This document shows positions 26,601-33,744 of a stretch of 33,744 nucleotides of DNA, in pieces. The position numbers were made by a program, and so were the translations under genes. A model generated the notes under the pieces. The model saw only the letters and a program-made list of their open reading frames with translations. It searched no databases and had not been told where the DNA came from. This DNA comes from Rhodobacteraceae bacterium HLUCCA08 (GTDB taxonomy: Bacteria > Pseudomonadota > Alphaproteobacteria > Rhodobacterales > Rhodobacteraceae), in the NCBI GenBank assembly GCA_001314655.1, contig LJSF01000020.1:1-33744 (forward strand). The letters run 5' to 3'. The number at the start of each line of letters is the position of its first letter. Position 1 is the first letter of the stretch.

Positions 26601-29600
26601 GCTGGCCTGGCGCGTCAGCCAACCATGGGCCGCCAAGGCGTCCGAGCCTCTCGACGCCAGCGAAACCCGCGCCCTGCGATTGATCGCCCGCCGGACCTGG
26701 CGCTATTTCGAAACCTTCGTGACCGAGGCCGACAATTTCCTGCCTCCCGACAACTTTCAGGAAACCCCGACGCCCACGGTCTTTCACCGCACGTCGCCCA
26801 CCAATATCGGCCTCTACCTGTTGTCCGCCACCGTCGCCCGCGACTTCGGCTGGATCGGGCAGGCTGCGGCCGTCACCCGGCTGGAACAGACGCTGCTGAC
26901 TTTGGAGCGGATGCCCCGGTTCCGCGGTCATCTCTACAACTGGCACGACACCCGCGATCTGCGCGTGCTGGACCCGGCCTATGTCTCGTCGGTGGACAGC
27001 GGCAATCTGGCTGGCCATCTGATCGCCGTGGCGCAGGCTTGTCGGGAGTGGCAGGAATCGCGGCTGCTCGAACCCGAACGGCGCGCAGGGCTTGGCGATG
27101 CGCTGGCGCTGGCTCAAATGGCGCTGACGTCCGAGGCTGTTGCCGTGTCCGCCCTGCTTGACCGGCTGATCAACGCCAATGCGCGGCAGGAGGCCTTCCC
27201 GACCCTGCTGCCCCTCGCGACCGAAGCTGCCGACCTCGCTGCCGCCATCGGTGAACCCGCGGCCGATCTGGCTTTCTGGTGCGGCGCGGCGCGGGACTGT
27301 ATCGCGGGGCATGTCGAGGATGCGGCGGGTAACACCGGACCGCGTCTGGCCGAGGTCGAACGGCTGGCCCGCGATCTGGCCATGCAGATGGATTTCGCCT
27401 TCCTGCTCGACCAGGAAAAGAAGCTGCTGTCCATCGGCTTCTCCGTGGCGACGAATGCGCGTGACCCCAACTGCTACGACCTGCTCGCCTCCGAGGCCCG
27501 GCTGGCCAGCCTGTTCGCCATCGCCAAGGGCGACGTGGCCACCCGGCACTGGTTCCGTCTGGGCCGCGCGGCGACGCCCGTGGGGGCAGGGTCGGCGCTG
27601 ATCTCGTGGTCTGGCAGCATGTTCGAATATCTCATGCCGTCACTTGTCATGCGTGCGCCTGCCGGGTCGGTGCTGGAACAGACCAACCGGCTGATCGTGG
27701 ATCGCCAGATGGCCTATGGCGCGGCGCACGACATGCCCTGGGGCGTGTCGGAGTCCTCTTACAACGCCCGCGATCTCGAGATGACCTACCAGTATTCAAA
27801 TTTCGGCGAGCCGGGGCTGGGTCTGAAGCGGGGCCTGAACGAAAACCGCGTCGTCGCCCCCTACGCCACGGGACTGGCCACGATGATCGCGCCGCACGCC
27901 GCATTGCAAAACTTCGAACGTCTCGCTGCCCTCGGGGCCGAAGGCCGGTTCGGGTTCTACGAGGCGGTCGATTTCACGGCGCAGCGCTTGCCTGCCGGGG
28001 CGGATCACGCCTTGGTGCAAAGCTTCATGGCGCATCATCAGGGCATGACGATCACCGCCATCGCCAACATGTTGTCGGATGGGGTTTTGCGAACCCGGTT
28101 CCACGCGGAACCCATCATCCGTGCCGTCGATCTTCTGCTGCAGGAGCGCGTGCCGCGCGATGCGACTGCTATGCCACCGCGCGCCGAAGATGTACCCGTC
28201 ACGAGGGTCGAGAGCGACGACACCCCGGCCGTGCGCCGGTTCGACGCTCCGGGCGACACGCCTCCGACTGGGCATATACTGTCGAACGGGCGCTACGCCG
28301 TGATGCTGACCCCCACCGGCGGCGGCTACAGCCGATGGCGCGATCTGGCCATCACACGCTGGCGGTCCGATCCGTCGCACGCGACCCTGGGGTCGTTCAT
28401 TCTTGCACGGGATGTAAAGTCCGGCGCGCTCTGGTCCGGCGCGATGCAGCCGACAGTGGCCGGACAGAACCGGCACCATGCAGTGTTCTGCGAACACCAG
28501 GCCACGTTCACGCATCACGACGGAACCCTCAGCATGACCACCGAAGTCGTGGTTTCGGCCGAGGACGATGCCGAGGCACGGCGCGTCACGCTGACGAATA
28601 CCGGCCGCCGCGCGCGAGAGATCGACCTGACATCCTACGCCGAACTCGTGCTGGCGCCGCAGGCTGCCGATCTGGCCCACCCGGCGTTCTCCAAGCTGTT
28701 CGTCGTGACGGATTTCATGGCCGACCTCGGCGCGATCACCGCCACGCGCCGTCGCCGTTCCGCCACAGACCCGGAGGTCTGGGTTGCTCATATCGGTGTG
28801 GTCGAAGGCACGGAGAGCGCCCCGGTCCAGTACGAGACCGACCGCGCGCAGTTCATCGGTCGCGGACGGGACATCGGGACGGCGGCGATGGCCGAAGGCC
28901 CGTTGTCGGGCACCACGGGCACGGTCCTCGACCCGGTCCTCGCACTGCGTCGCCGCGTTGTCGTGCCCCCCGGCGGCACGGCGCGCGTGACGTTCTGGAC
29001 CGTTGTCGCCGATACGCCCGAGGCGCTGCTGGATCAGGTGGACCGCCACCGAGACCCCTCGGCCTTCGAGCGCGCCGTGACCCTGTCCTGGACACAAAGC
29101 CAGGTGCAATTGCGCCACCTGGGTGTCACCCACGCCGCAGCGATCGATTTTCAGCGCCTCGGGGGCATGATCCTGCGCGACGATCCACGCTTGCGGGCGA
29201 CGCCCGGCCAGATCGACGCAGGTATGGGGCCGCAATCGATGCTCTGGGCGATGGGAATTTCGGGCGACCTGCCGATCATCCTGTTCCGGATCAGCGATAC
29301 CGAAGACACCACAGCATTGCACGAGGTGCTGGCCGCGCATGAATATCTGCGGATGCGGCAACTGGATGTCGATCTGGTGATCCTGAACGACCGCGCGTCG
29401 TCCTACGTGCAGGACTTGCAGAATGCTATCGATGTCGCCGTCCGATCGGCCCAGACCCGACCGCGCAGCGCGGCGGATCTGGGCGCAACGCAAGGCGCGA
29501 TCCACACCCTGCGCGCCGATCTGGTCACCGCCGAACAGCGGGCACTGCTCAGTGCCGTCGCGCGCGTGATATTGCTGGCCAGCCGGGGGGGGATCGGCGA

Positions 29601-32100
29601 TCAGATCGACGCCTTGCTGCCGATTGCGCCGTCACCCTCGCCGCCAGATCCTGCGGCACCAGCCCAGTCACCCGCCATCGCAGTCCCAGACATAGAACTG
29701 GAGTTCTTCAACGGCACCGGGGGGTTTGCCGAGAACGGCCGTGAATATGTCACCATCCTGAAGGATGGCTACACCACGCCCGCACCCTGGATCAACGTCA
29801 TCGCGAACCCGGACTTCGGGTTTGCGGTTTCGGCCGAGGGCAGCGGCCATGTCTGGGCCGAAAACAGCCGCGAGAACCAGTTGACGCCCTGGTCGAACGA
29901 CCCGGTCTGTGATCCTGCGGGCGAGGCGCTTTACCTCTACGATCTCGACAGTGGCGCGCTGTGGACGCCGACCGCGCTGCCGATCCGGGGGCGCGGCACA
30001 TATGTCGCGCGGCACGGCTTCGGCTACAGCCGGTTCGAACATGCCGCCCACGGCATCGCGGCAGAGATGGTGCAGTTCGTTCCGCTGGACGATCCGGTCA
30101 GGATCACCCGGCTGACGCTGCGCAATACCGGCGACAAGGTGCGCCGTATGTCGGTGACCGCTTATGCGGAATGGGTTCTTGGCACATCCCGCAGTGCAAC
30201 GGCGGGCCATATCACCACCACGCGAGACGCGGAGACCGGTGCCGTCTTCGCGCGCAACCCCTTTGGCCTTGGGTTTCCGGGCCGCGTCGCCTTCGCCGAC
30301 CTGGGCGCGGAGACAAGCAGCGTCAGCGCGGACCGGGCCGAGGTTCTGGGTCGCGAGGGCAGCATGGCACGTCCTGCAGGTATCGATGCCGAGCCGCTCT
30401 CCGGTCGCACCGGACCTGCGCTCGACCCGTGTGCCGCCTTGCAACGCCACGTAACACTTGCGCCGCACGAAAGCGTGGATGTCGTGTTCCTGCTGGGACA
30501 GGCTGCCTCCGCCGAGGCCGCGCGCGACCTCATCACGCGCCATCGCGCCGCCGACCCCGAAACGACGCTTCGGGCCGTTCGGCAGCACTGGACTGATCTC
30601 CTGACGACCGTTCAGGTCCGGACGCCCGACCGCACTATGGACATCCTGTTGAACGGCTGGCTGCTCTATCAGACACTCGCCTGCCGGATCTGGGCACGTG
30701 CCGGGTTCTACCAGGCGAGCGGCGCCTATGGCTTTCGCGACCAGTTGCAAGACGGCATGGCGCTGACCGCGTTGCGCCCGGAGATGACACGTCTGCACCT
30801 ACTGCGTGCGGCGTCGCGGCAGTTTCCTGAAGGCGACGTACAGCATTGGTGGCTGCCCCATTCGGGCCAGGGCGTTCGCACGCGGATTTCGGACGATCGC
30901 GTCTGGCTGGGCTTCGGGGTCGCGCAGTATATCTCAGTTTCCGGCGATGCGGCGATCCTTGATGAACAGATCCCGTTCCTCGATGGTCCGGCGCTGACCG
31001 AAGGCGCGCATGACGATTTCTTCCCGCCCGCGATCTCCGATACGCAAGCCAGCCTGTTCGAGCATTGCGCGCGCGGGCTGGATCAGGCCATTGCGCTGAC
31101 CGGCGCGAACGGCATGCCGCTGATCGGAACAGGCGATTGGAACGACGGCATGAACCGCGTCGGCGAAGGCGGACGCGGCACCTCTGTCTGGCTGGGCTGG
31201 CTGCTGATCGCCACAATCGACGCGATGGAGCCCCATGCCGATGCCCGCGATCCGGCCCGTGCCGCGCGCTGGCGCGCCCACCGGACCAGGGTTCTGCAGG
31301 CCATCGAAAGCGAAGGCTGGGATGGCGCGTGGTACCGGCGCGGAACTTTCGATGACGGGACTTCGCTGGGTTCGGTCGGATCGGAGGAATGCCGCATCGA
31401 CAGCATCGCGCAATCCTGGGCCGTCCTGTCCGGCGCGGCCAACCCCGAGCGCGCCGCCAAAGCCATGGCCAGCATGACAGAGCACCTGATCCGCCCCGAT
31501 CCGGGCCTTGCGCTGCTGTTCACGCCGCCATTCGACAGCACGCCGCTTGATCCGGGCTACATCAAGGGCTACCCGCCGGGCCTGCGCGAGAACGGCGGGC
31601 AATACAGCCACGCCGCGATGTGGGCGATCCTCGCGCATTGCCGACTGGGGGATGGCGACGCGGCCGCGGGGCTTTTTGCGCTGGTCAATCCCATCAACCA
31701 CGCCCTGACGCCCGAGACAGCTGCGCGCTACAAGGTCGAACCTTATGTCGTGGCAGCGGACGTGTATTCCACCGCGCCGCATGAAGGCCGGGGCGGCTGG
31801 ACCTGGTATACCGGGTCCTCGGGCTTGATGTACCGCGCCGGGATCGAGGGCATCCTCGGGCTGACACGGGCCGGTCCGGACCTGGTCCTGAACCCCTGCT
31901 TTCCTAAAGATTGGCCGCGGGTCGACGCGACGTTTCGGCTGGGGGACGCCCGCCTTGCCATTGCCATCGACAACCCGGGGCGCACCGGACGCGGAATCGC
32001 GTCCGCCGTCCTGAACGGGAGAGCCGTGGCAACCGACAACGGGCGACTGCGGTTGCGGCTGTCTGCGGAGGAAAAGGATCTTCTGGTCACTCTGGCCTGA
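23665..32100 (+). CDS. ndvB: Cyclic beta-1,2-glucan synthase (NdvB/ChvB type)
   Basis: At 2,811 residues this is the size of NdvB/ChvB. It makes cyclic osmoregulated periplasmic glucans from UDP-glucose. The N-terminal region (to about 400) precedes two membrane helices (about 421-470). The GT84 glycosyltransferase domain has VITLDGDTR (about 625), GIYDVDAF (about 721), HDLFEGDFARAG (about 745) and RQHRWVRGDWQLLPW (about 778). Further membrane helices follow (about 812-980). A glycoamylase-like region comes next (SPTNIGLYLLSA near 1044; GLKRGLNENRVVAPYATGLA near 1386). Then come carbohydrate-binding domains (about 1535 and 2014) and a GH94 phosphorylase domain with GTGDWNDGMN (about 2488) holding the acid Asp, and GGWTWYTGSSGLMYR (about 2708). 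The GTG start at 23665 overlaps the small gene stop; an ATG at 23683 is an alternative. Confidence 0.95.
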   Translation: MRATPSMSSVRQHLVQSFGRRPSATDLWRDTTPIRSEIFGAERLEHHALSLAAAQAVAPRRGPRVRPLTTRVKDNARCLLTAYRSCARTLQSGRPVTPAAEWLLDNFHLVEQQLRQIDDDLPAGYYRQLPKLAEGPFAGYPRVFGLAWAYVAHTDSLLSGPILAGFVKSYQQVSPLSIGELWAVAITLRIVLVENMRRLAEQITRGNDLRVLADNIVNQMLAARNDPAVSPQDALRAATASVTTAPLDEIVAAQIAKRLRGFDPAETPLHSWLEDRLYHQGSSIETVVQNAQMRQGASNVTMRNIVTSMRLASELDWAEFVEDVSLIDSRLRARPGFAAMDFITRNSYRTEIEVLARGSGLSEISVADAALSLAAQGASGSESDPGFGLIGPGRRALEREVGFVPTLRLRLDRISGRLGLGGYLSAIALVSAVVLALALWATGAGGTALLLLAVTGLVTASEVGVALVNLAITRSVRPGLLPARDLATGIPHSLRTLVAVPVLLHDAEDLQAQIDQLEVHHLSSTGGAVHYALLSDGPDAASQTTPQDATLVATAAAAMTHLNAQYPSDDGDRFLFLHRHRLWNASEGVWMGWERKRGKLTELNRLLRGATDTSFLPHSRVPQDVKFVITLDGDTRLLRDTVARLIGKMAHPLNRAVFDPVARRVTAGYGILQPRVTPALPTDIEGSLFQRVYSSPGGIEPYASADSNVYQDLFGEGSFTGKGIYDVDAFAACLAGRVPENTLLSHDLFEGDFARAGLASDIDVVDDFPARYDTAMRRQHRWVRGDWQLLPWLIRPDSGLSPLGHWKMTDNLRRALVPPLTLAALFAGWLIPLPSAAAWTAAVLVMLALPHLVGLPFAVLPGRAGITSRSHLAALLADARRALALIALNTAFLADTAWQMADAIVRALIRMAVTRRHLLQWVTAAAAGAGTRLGPGAQYLQMAGGVALGLAACGVAVALNPAGWPVVAPFLLLWLAAPALAWRVSQPWAAKASEPLDASETRALRLIARRTWRYFETFVTEADNFLPPDNFQETPTPTVFHRTSPTNIGLYLLSATVARDFGWIGQAAAVTRLEQTLLTLERMPRFRGHLYNWHDTRDLRVLDPAYVSSVDSGNLAGHLIAVAQACREWQESRLLEPERRAGLGDALALAQMALTSEAVAVSALLDRLINANARQEAFPTLLPLATEAADLAAAIGEPAADLAFWCGAARDCIAGHVEDAAGNTGPRLAEVERLARDLAMQMDFAFLLDQEKKLLSIGFSVATNARDPNCYDLLASEARLASLFAIAKGDVATRHWFRLGRAATPVGAGSALISWSGSMFEYLMPSLVMRAPAGSVLEQTNRLIVDRQMAYGAAHDMPWGVSESSYNARDLEMTYQYSNFGEPGLGLKRGLNENRVVAPYATGLATMIAPHAALQNFERLAALGAEGRFGFYEAVDFTAQRLPAGADHALVQSFMAHHQGMTITAIANMLSDGVLRTRFHAEPIIRAVDLLLQERVPRDATAMPPRAEDVPVTRVESDDTPAVRRFDAPGDTPPTGHILSNGRYAVMLTPTGGGYSRWRDLAITRWRSDPSHATLGSFILARDVKSGALWSGAMQPTVAGQNRHHAVFCEHQATFTHHDGTLSMTTEVVVSAEDDAEARRVTLTNTGRRAREIDLTSYAELVLAPQAADLAHPAFSKLFVVTDFMADLGAITATRRRRSATDPEVWVAHIGVVEGTESAPVQYETDRAQFIGRGRDIGTAAMAEGPLSGTTGTVLDPVLALRRRVVVPPGGTARVTFWTVVADTPEALLDQVDRHRDPSAFERAVTLSWTQSQVQLRHLGVTHAAAIDFQRLGGMILRDDPRLRATPGQIDAGMGPQSMLWAMGISGDLPIILFRISDTEDTTALHEVLAAHEYLRMRQLDVDLVILNDRASSYVQDLQNAIDVAVRSAQTRPRSAADLGATQGAIHTLRADLVTAEQRALLSAVARVILLASRGGIGDQIDALLPIAPSPSPPDPAAPAQSPAIAVPDIELEFFNGTGGFAENGREYVTILKDGYTTPAPWINVIANPDFGFAVSAEGSGHVWAENSRENQLTPWSNDPVCDPAGEALYLYDLDSGALWTPTALPIRGRGTYVARHGFGYSRFEHAAHGIAAEMVQFVPLDDPVRITRLTLRNTGDKVRRMSVTAYAEWVLGTSRSATAGHITTTRDAETGAVFARNPFGLGFPGRVAFADLGAETSSVSADRAEVLGREGSMARPAGIDAEPLSGRTGPALDPCAALQRHVTLAPHESVDVVFLLGQAASAEAARDLITRHRAADPETTLRAVRQHWTDLLTTVQVRTPDRTMDILLNGWLLYQTLACRIWARAGFYQASGAYGFRDQLQDGMALTALRPEMTRLHLLRAASRQFPEGDVQHWWLPHSGQGVRTRISDDRVWLGFGVAQYISVSGDAAILDEQIPFLDGPALTEGAHDDFFPPAISDTQASLFEHCARGLDQAIALTGANGMPLIGTGDWNDGMNRVGEGGRGTSVWLGWLLIATIDAMEPHADARDPARAARWRAHRTRVLQAIESEGWDGAWYRRGTFDDGTSLGSVGSEECRIDSIAQSWAVLSGAANPERAAKAMASMTEHLIRPDPGLALLFTPPFDSTPLDPGYIKGYPPGLRENGGQYSHAAMWAILAHCRLGDGDAAAGLFALVNPINHALTPETAARYKVEPYVVAADVYSTAPHEGRGGWTWYTGSSGLMYRAGIEGILGLTRAGPDLVLNPCFPKDWPRVDATFRLGDARLAIAIDNPGRTGRGIASAVLNGRAVATDNGRLRLRLSAEEKDLLVTLA

Positions 32101-32109
32101 TCGGCGCGT

Positions 32110-32152
32110 GACGAACCAGGCCGGGGCCGAATGGCCGGGCCCCGGGTTCGTC
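32110..32152 (+). terminator. Strong hairpin after the glucan synthase
   Basis: GACGAAC (32110-32116) pairs with GTTCGTC (32146-32152), and CCGGGGCC (32121-32128) pairs with GGCCCCGG (32138-32145). Together they give 15 paired bases with a four-base bulge and a nine-base loop, ten bases after the stop. No T-run follows, but in this GC-rich genome it is the best terminator candidate in the window. Confidence 0.55.
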
Positions 32153-32378
32153 GAGAGCCGGACAGCCGGTCATCGGCGTTCGGCAAGCGAGGCTGATCTA
32201 AGTGAGTGCAGCATCGCCGCAAATCCCGATCCTGCGTGGCAGTATGATCTGTCCGGGCGAGCCCGCTGAGGTGGTTCTGGCCGTTCAGACCGCGGTTTCG
32301 GATGGCCGGCCGGGCACGTACCTGCACCGGCGTGGCGGTAACGCGGCACCAGGACCTAAACTTAAAGGAAACCGATTA

Positions 32379-32570
32379 ATGTCCCTGATCAATCTCGTGG
32401 TCACTCTTGTCGTCGTGGGTGTCGGCCTGTGGCTGATCAACACCTATGTTCCGATGGACAGGAAGATCAAGAAAATCCTGAACGTGGTGGTCGTGATCGT
32501 CGTTTTGCTTTGGCTGCTCAGGGGGTTCGGGATCCTGGGTGATATCGGCGCCATTCGTGTTGGTGACTGA
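32379..32570 (+). CDS. Small two-helix membrane protein (Thivi_2564 family-like)
   Basis: The 63-residue product has two membrane helices (LINLVVTLVVVGVGLWLINTY and ILNVVVVIVVLLWLLRGFGIL) separated by a basic hinge, VPMDRKIKK. This matches the short 'Thivi_2564' membrane proteins common in proteobacteria. AAAGGAAACC is well placed before the ATG. Its last codons overlap the MlaE-like start at 32539 in another frame. Function is unknown; its gene context is membrane and osmotic. Confidence 0.7.
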   Translation: MSLINLVVTLVVVGVGLWLINTYVPMDRKIKKILNVVVVIVVLLWLLRGFGILGDIGAIRVGD

Positions 32571-33648
32571 GACTTTGGCCGAGATCGAGGCCGGGCGGCC
32601 ACCAGCCTTGTCCGGACGGGTGACGCTGTCGACCCTTGATGAGGTCCGCGCCCGCATCGCCCGAAGTCAAGCCGGCGCACCCGTCGATCTGTCTGCGGTG
32701 ACCCGCCTCGATACGGCCGGGGCGTGGCTGCTGGCGTCATCGGGGCGGCCGCTTCGGGGCGCCAATGACGCGCAGGGCCTCCTGCTGCGCACCGTGCAGG
32801 AATCCTTGCCGACCGGGGGCGCGCCGCCCTCCCGCAAGGTGCATCACCGGGCGGGCGACTGGCTGGCGCAAGTCGGCATAGCGGTTGGCGCGGTCGTCTC
32901 CGCCACGGGTCGGAGCCTCGGCTTTGTCGGTCTCGTCATGGCCGGGCTCGCCAGCCTGCTGCTGCACCCGCGACGGCTGAGGCTGACGGCGCTGGTCCAT
33001 CACATGCAGGAGGTCGGGCTGAACGCCGTCCCCATCGTGGCACTGATGGGCTTTCTGATCGGCGTCGTACTGGCGTTTCAGGGGGCCGCGCAACTGCGCC
33101 AGTTCGGGGCGGAGGTCTTTGTCGTTGACCTGATCGCGGTGTCGATCCTGCGCGAACTGGGCATCCTGCTGACCGCCATCATCGTCGCAGGCCGGTCGGC
33201 CTCGGCCTTCACCGCCGCCATCGGCTCGATGAAGATGCGCGAGGAAATCGACGCGATGCGCGTGCTTGGTCTCGACCCGCTTGCGCTTCTGGTGCTGCCG
33301 CGTCTTCTGGCGCTGGTGATCGTATTGCCCATCCTCGGCTTCGTCGCCGATCTGTCCGGCCTGATCGGCGGCGGGCTGATGGCCTGGACCCAGCTTGGCA
33401 TCTCGCCCAGCCAGTTCCGCACGCAACTGCTGGCCGATGTGGGCGCGGAACAGGCGCTGGTCGGCCTGTCCAAGGCCCCGGTCTTTGCCGCGATCATCGC
33501 GCTGGTGGGCTGCCATCAGGGACTTCAGGTCAAGGGCGATGCGGAATCGCTGGGCATGCACACCTCGCGCGCGGTGGTCATCGCGATCTTTCTGGTGATC
33601 GTCATGGATGCGTTGTTTTCCGTATTCTTCGCGGTGTGGGGGGTCTGA
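32539..33648 (+). CDS. MlaE-type ABC permease with an N-terminal STAS domain
   Basis: This 369-residue protein joins a STAS-like domain (about residues 10-95, with VDLSAVTRLDTAGAWLLASS) to an MlaE/Ttg2B-type permease (about 130-369). Permease hallmarks are VGLNAVPIVALMGFLIGVVLAFQGAAQLRQFGA, RELGILLTAIIVAGRSASAFTAAIGSMKMREEIDAM, and a C-terminal VIAIFLVIVMDALFSVFF. Such permeases move phospholipids for outer-membrane asymmetry; STAS domains occur separately as MlaB or fused, as here. A GTG at 32539 is used as start; GTGs at 32557 and 32563 are possible. The ATPase and MCE partners would be expected beyond the window end. Confidence 0.85.
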   Translation: MISAPFVLVTETLAEIEAGRPPALSGRVTLSTLDEVRARIARSQAGAPVDLSAVTRLDTAGAWLLASSGRPLRGANDAQGLLLRTVQESLPTGGAPPSRKVHHRAGDWLAQVGIAVGAVVSATGRSLGFVGLVMAGLASLLLHPRRLRLTALVHHMQEVGLNAVPIVALMGFLIGVVLAFQGAAQLRQFGAEVFVVDLIAVSILRELGILLTAIIVAGRSASAFTAAIGSMKMREEIDAMRVLGLDPLALLVLPRLLALVIVLPILGFVADLSGLIGGGLMAWTQLGISPSQFRTQLLADVGAEQALVGLSKAPVFAAIIALVGCHQGLQVKGDAESLGMHTSRAVVIAIFLVIVMDALFSVFFAVWGV

Positions 33649-33677
33649 TCCCGCCTTATTCGTCGAATTCGGCGGGA
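33649..33677 (+). terminator. Hairpin directly after the MlaE-like gene
   Basis: TCCCGCC (33649-33655) pairs with GGCGGGA (33671-33677) across a 15-base loop that can pair further. It begins at the base after the stop codon. No T-run follows, so it may be a weak terminator. The remaining 67 bases to the window end show nothing recognisable. Confidence 0.4.
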
Positions 33678-33744
33678 AAGGTTGCGTGCGCCTGAAAGCG
33701 CTTTAGATTCAAGCTGCTAGACCAAAACCACAGGCAGCTACGGA

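Noticed and set aside
27606-29342. 578-residue plus-strand open frame in a second frame
   Set aside because: Arg-rich shadow inside the glucan synthase gene.

Overview
The window is high-GC DNA with tightly overlapping ATGA/GTGA gene junctions. The protein set (arginine deiminase operon, second 'N-type' F1Fo-ATPase, very large cyclic beta-1,2-glucan synthase, MlaE-type permease with an N-terminal STAS domain, likely EcfG-type promoter) points to an alphaproteobacterium, most likely a Rhodobacteraceae-like lineage. This placement is inferred from gene content; no rRNA or tRNA gene was seen.

Layout. (1) 1-515: the last codons and right end of an IS3-family insertion sequence, inserted into a tyrosine-recombinase (integrase) gene on the minus strand. 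Upstream of the integrase lies a cluster of TTACAACA-type operator or arm-site repeats (519-591). This is the mobile edge of the region. (2) 976-2265 (-): cbpM and a cbpA/dnaJ-like co-chaperone gene split by a one-base frameshift. (3) 2431-5488 (+): a three-gene MacAB/Lol-like exporter (adaptor, permease, ATPase) behind a good FNR-type box. (4) 5514-9884 (-): an envelope and stress cluster: DUF6544-like protein, DUF3309 miniprotein, holin-like membrane protein, DUF883/YqjD-like protein, a nitroreductase-like protein with an apparent internal deletion, a polymer-forming membrane protein, and a cupin. (5) 10066-16401 (+): a complete N-ATPase operon in the order atpD-C-Q-R-B-E-F-A-G, behind a second FNR-type box. 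It has no separate delta gene, but the b subunit carries a delta-like C-terminal domain. (6) 16508-21200 (+): a YfcC-type carrier followed by arcA, arcB and arcC. (7) 21366-22871: an SDR dehydrogenase and a convergent Crp/Fnr-family regulator whose stop codons touch. (8) 23075-32100 (+): two small proteins and the 2,811-residue cyclic glucan synthase. (9) 32379-33648 (+): a small membrane protein overlapping an MlaE-type permease.

How the parts may work together (inference). Two FNR-type boxes, a Crp/Fnr regulator and the arginine deiminase pathway suggest a low-oxygen programme. ArcA/B/C make ATP from arginine without respiration. The N-ATPase, whose c subunit has carboxylates in both helices as expected for Na+ coordination, could spend that ATP on sodium export. 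Cyclic glucan synthesis, envelope miniproteins, co-chaperone and exporter fit osmotic or envelope stress. The region reads as an anoxia/salt-stress accessory island next to a broken integrase.
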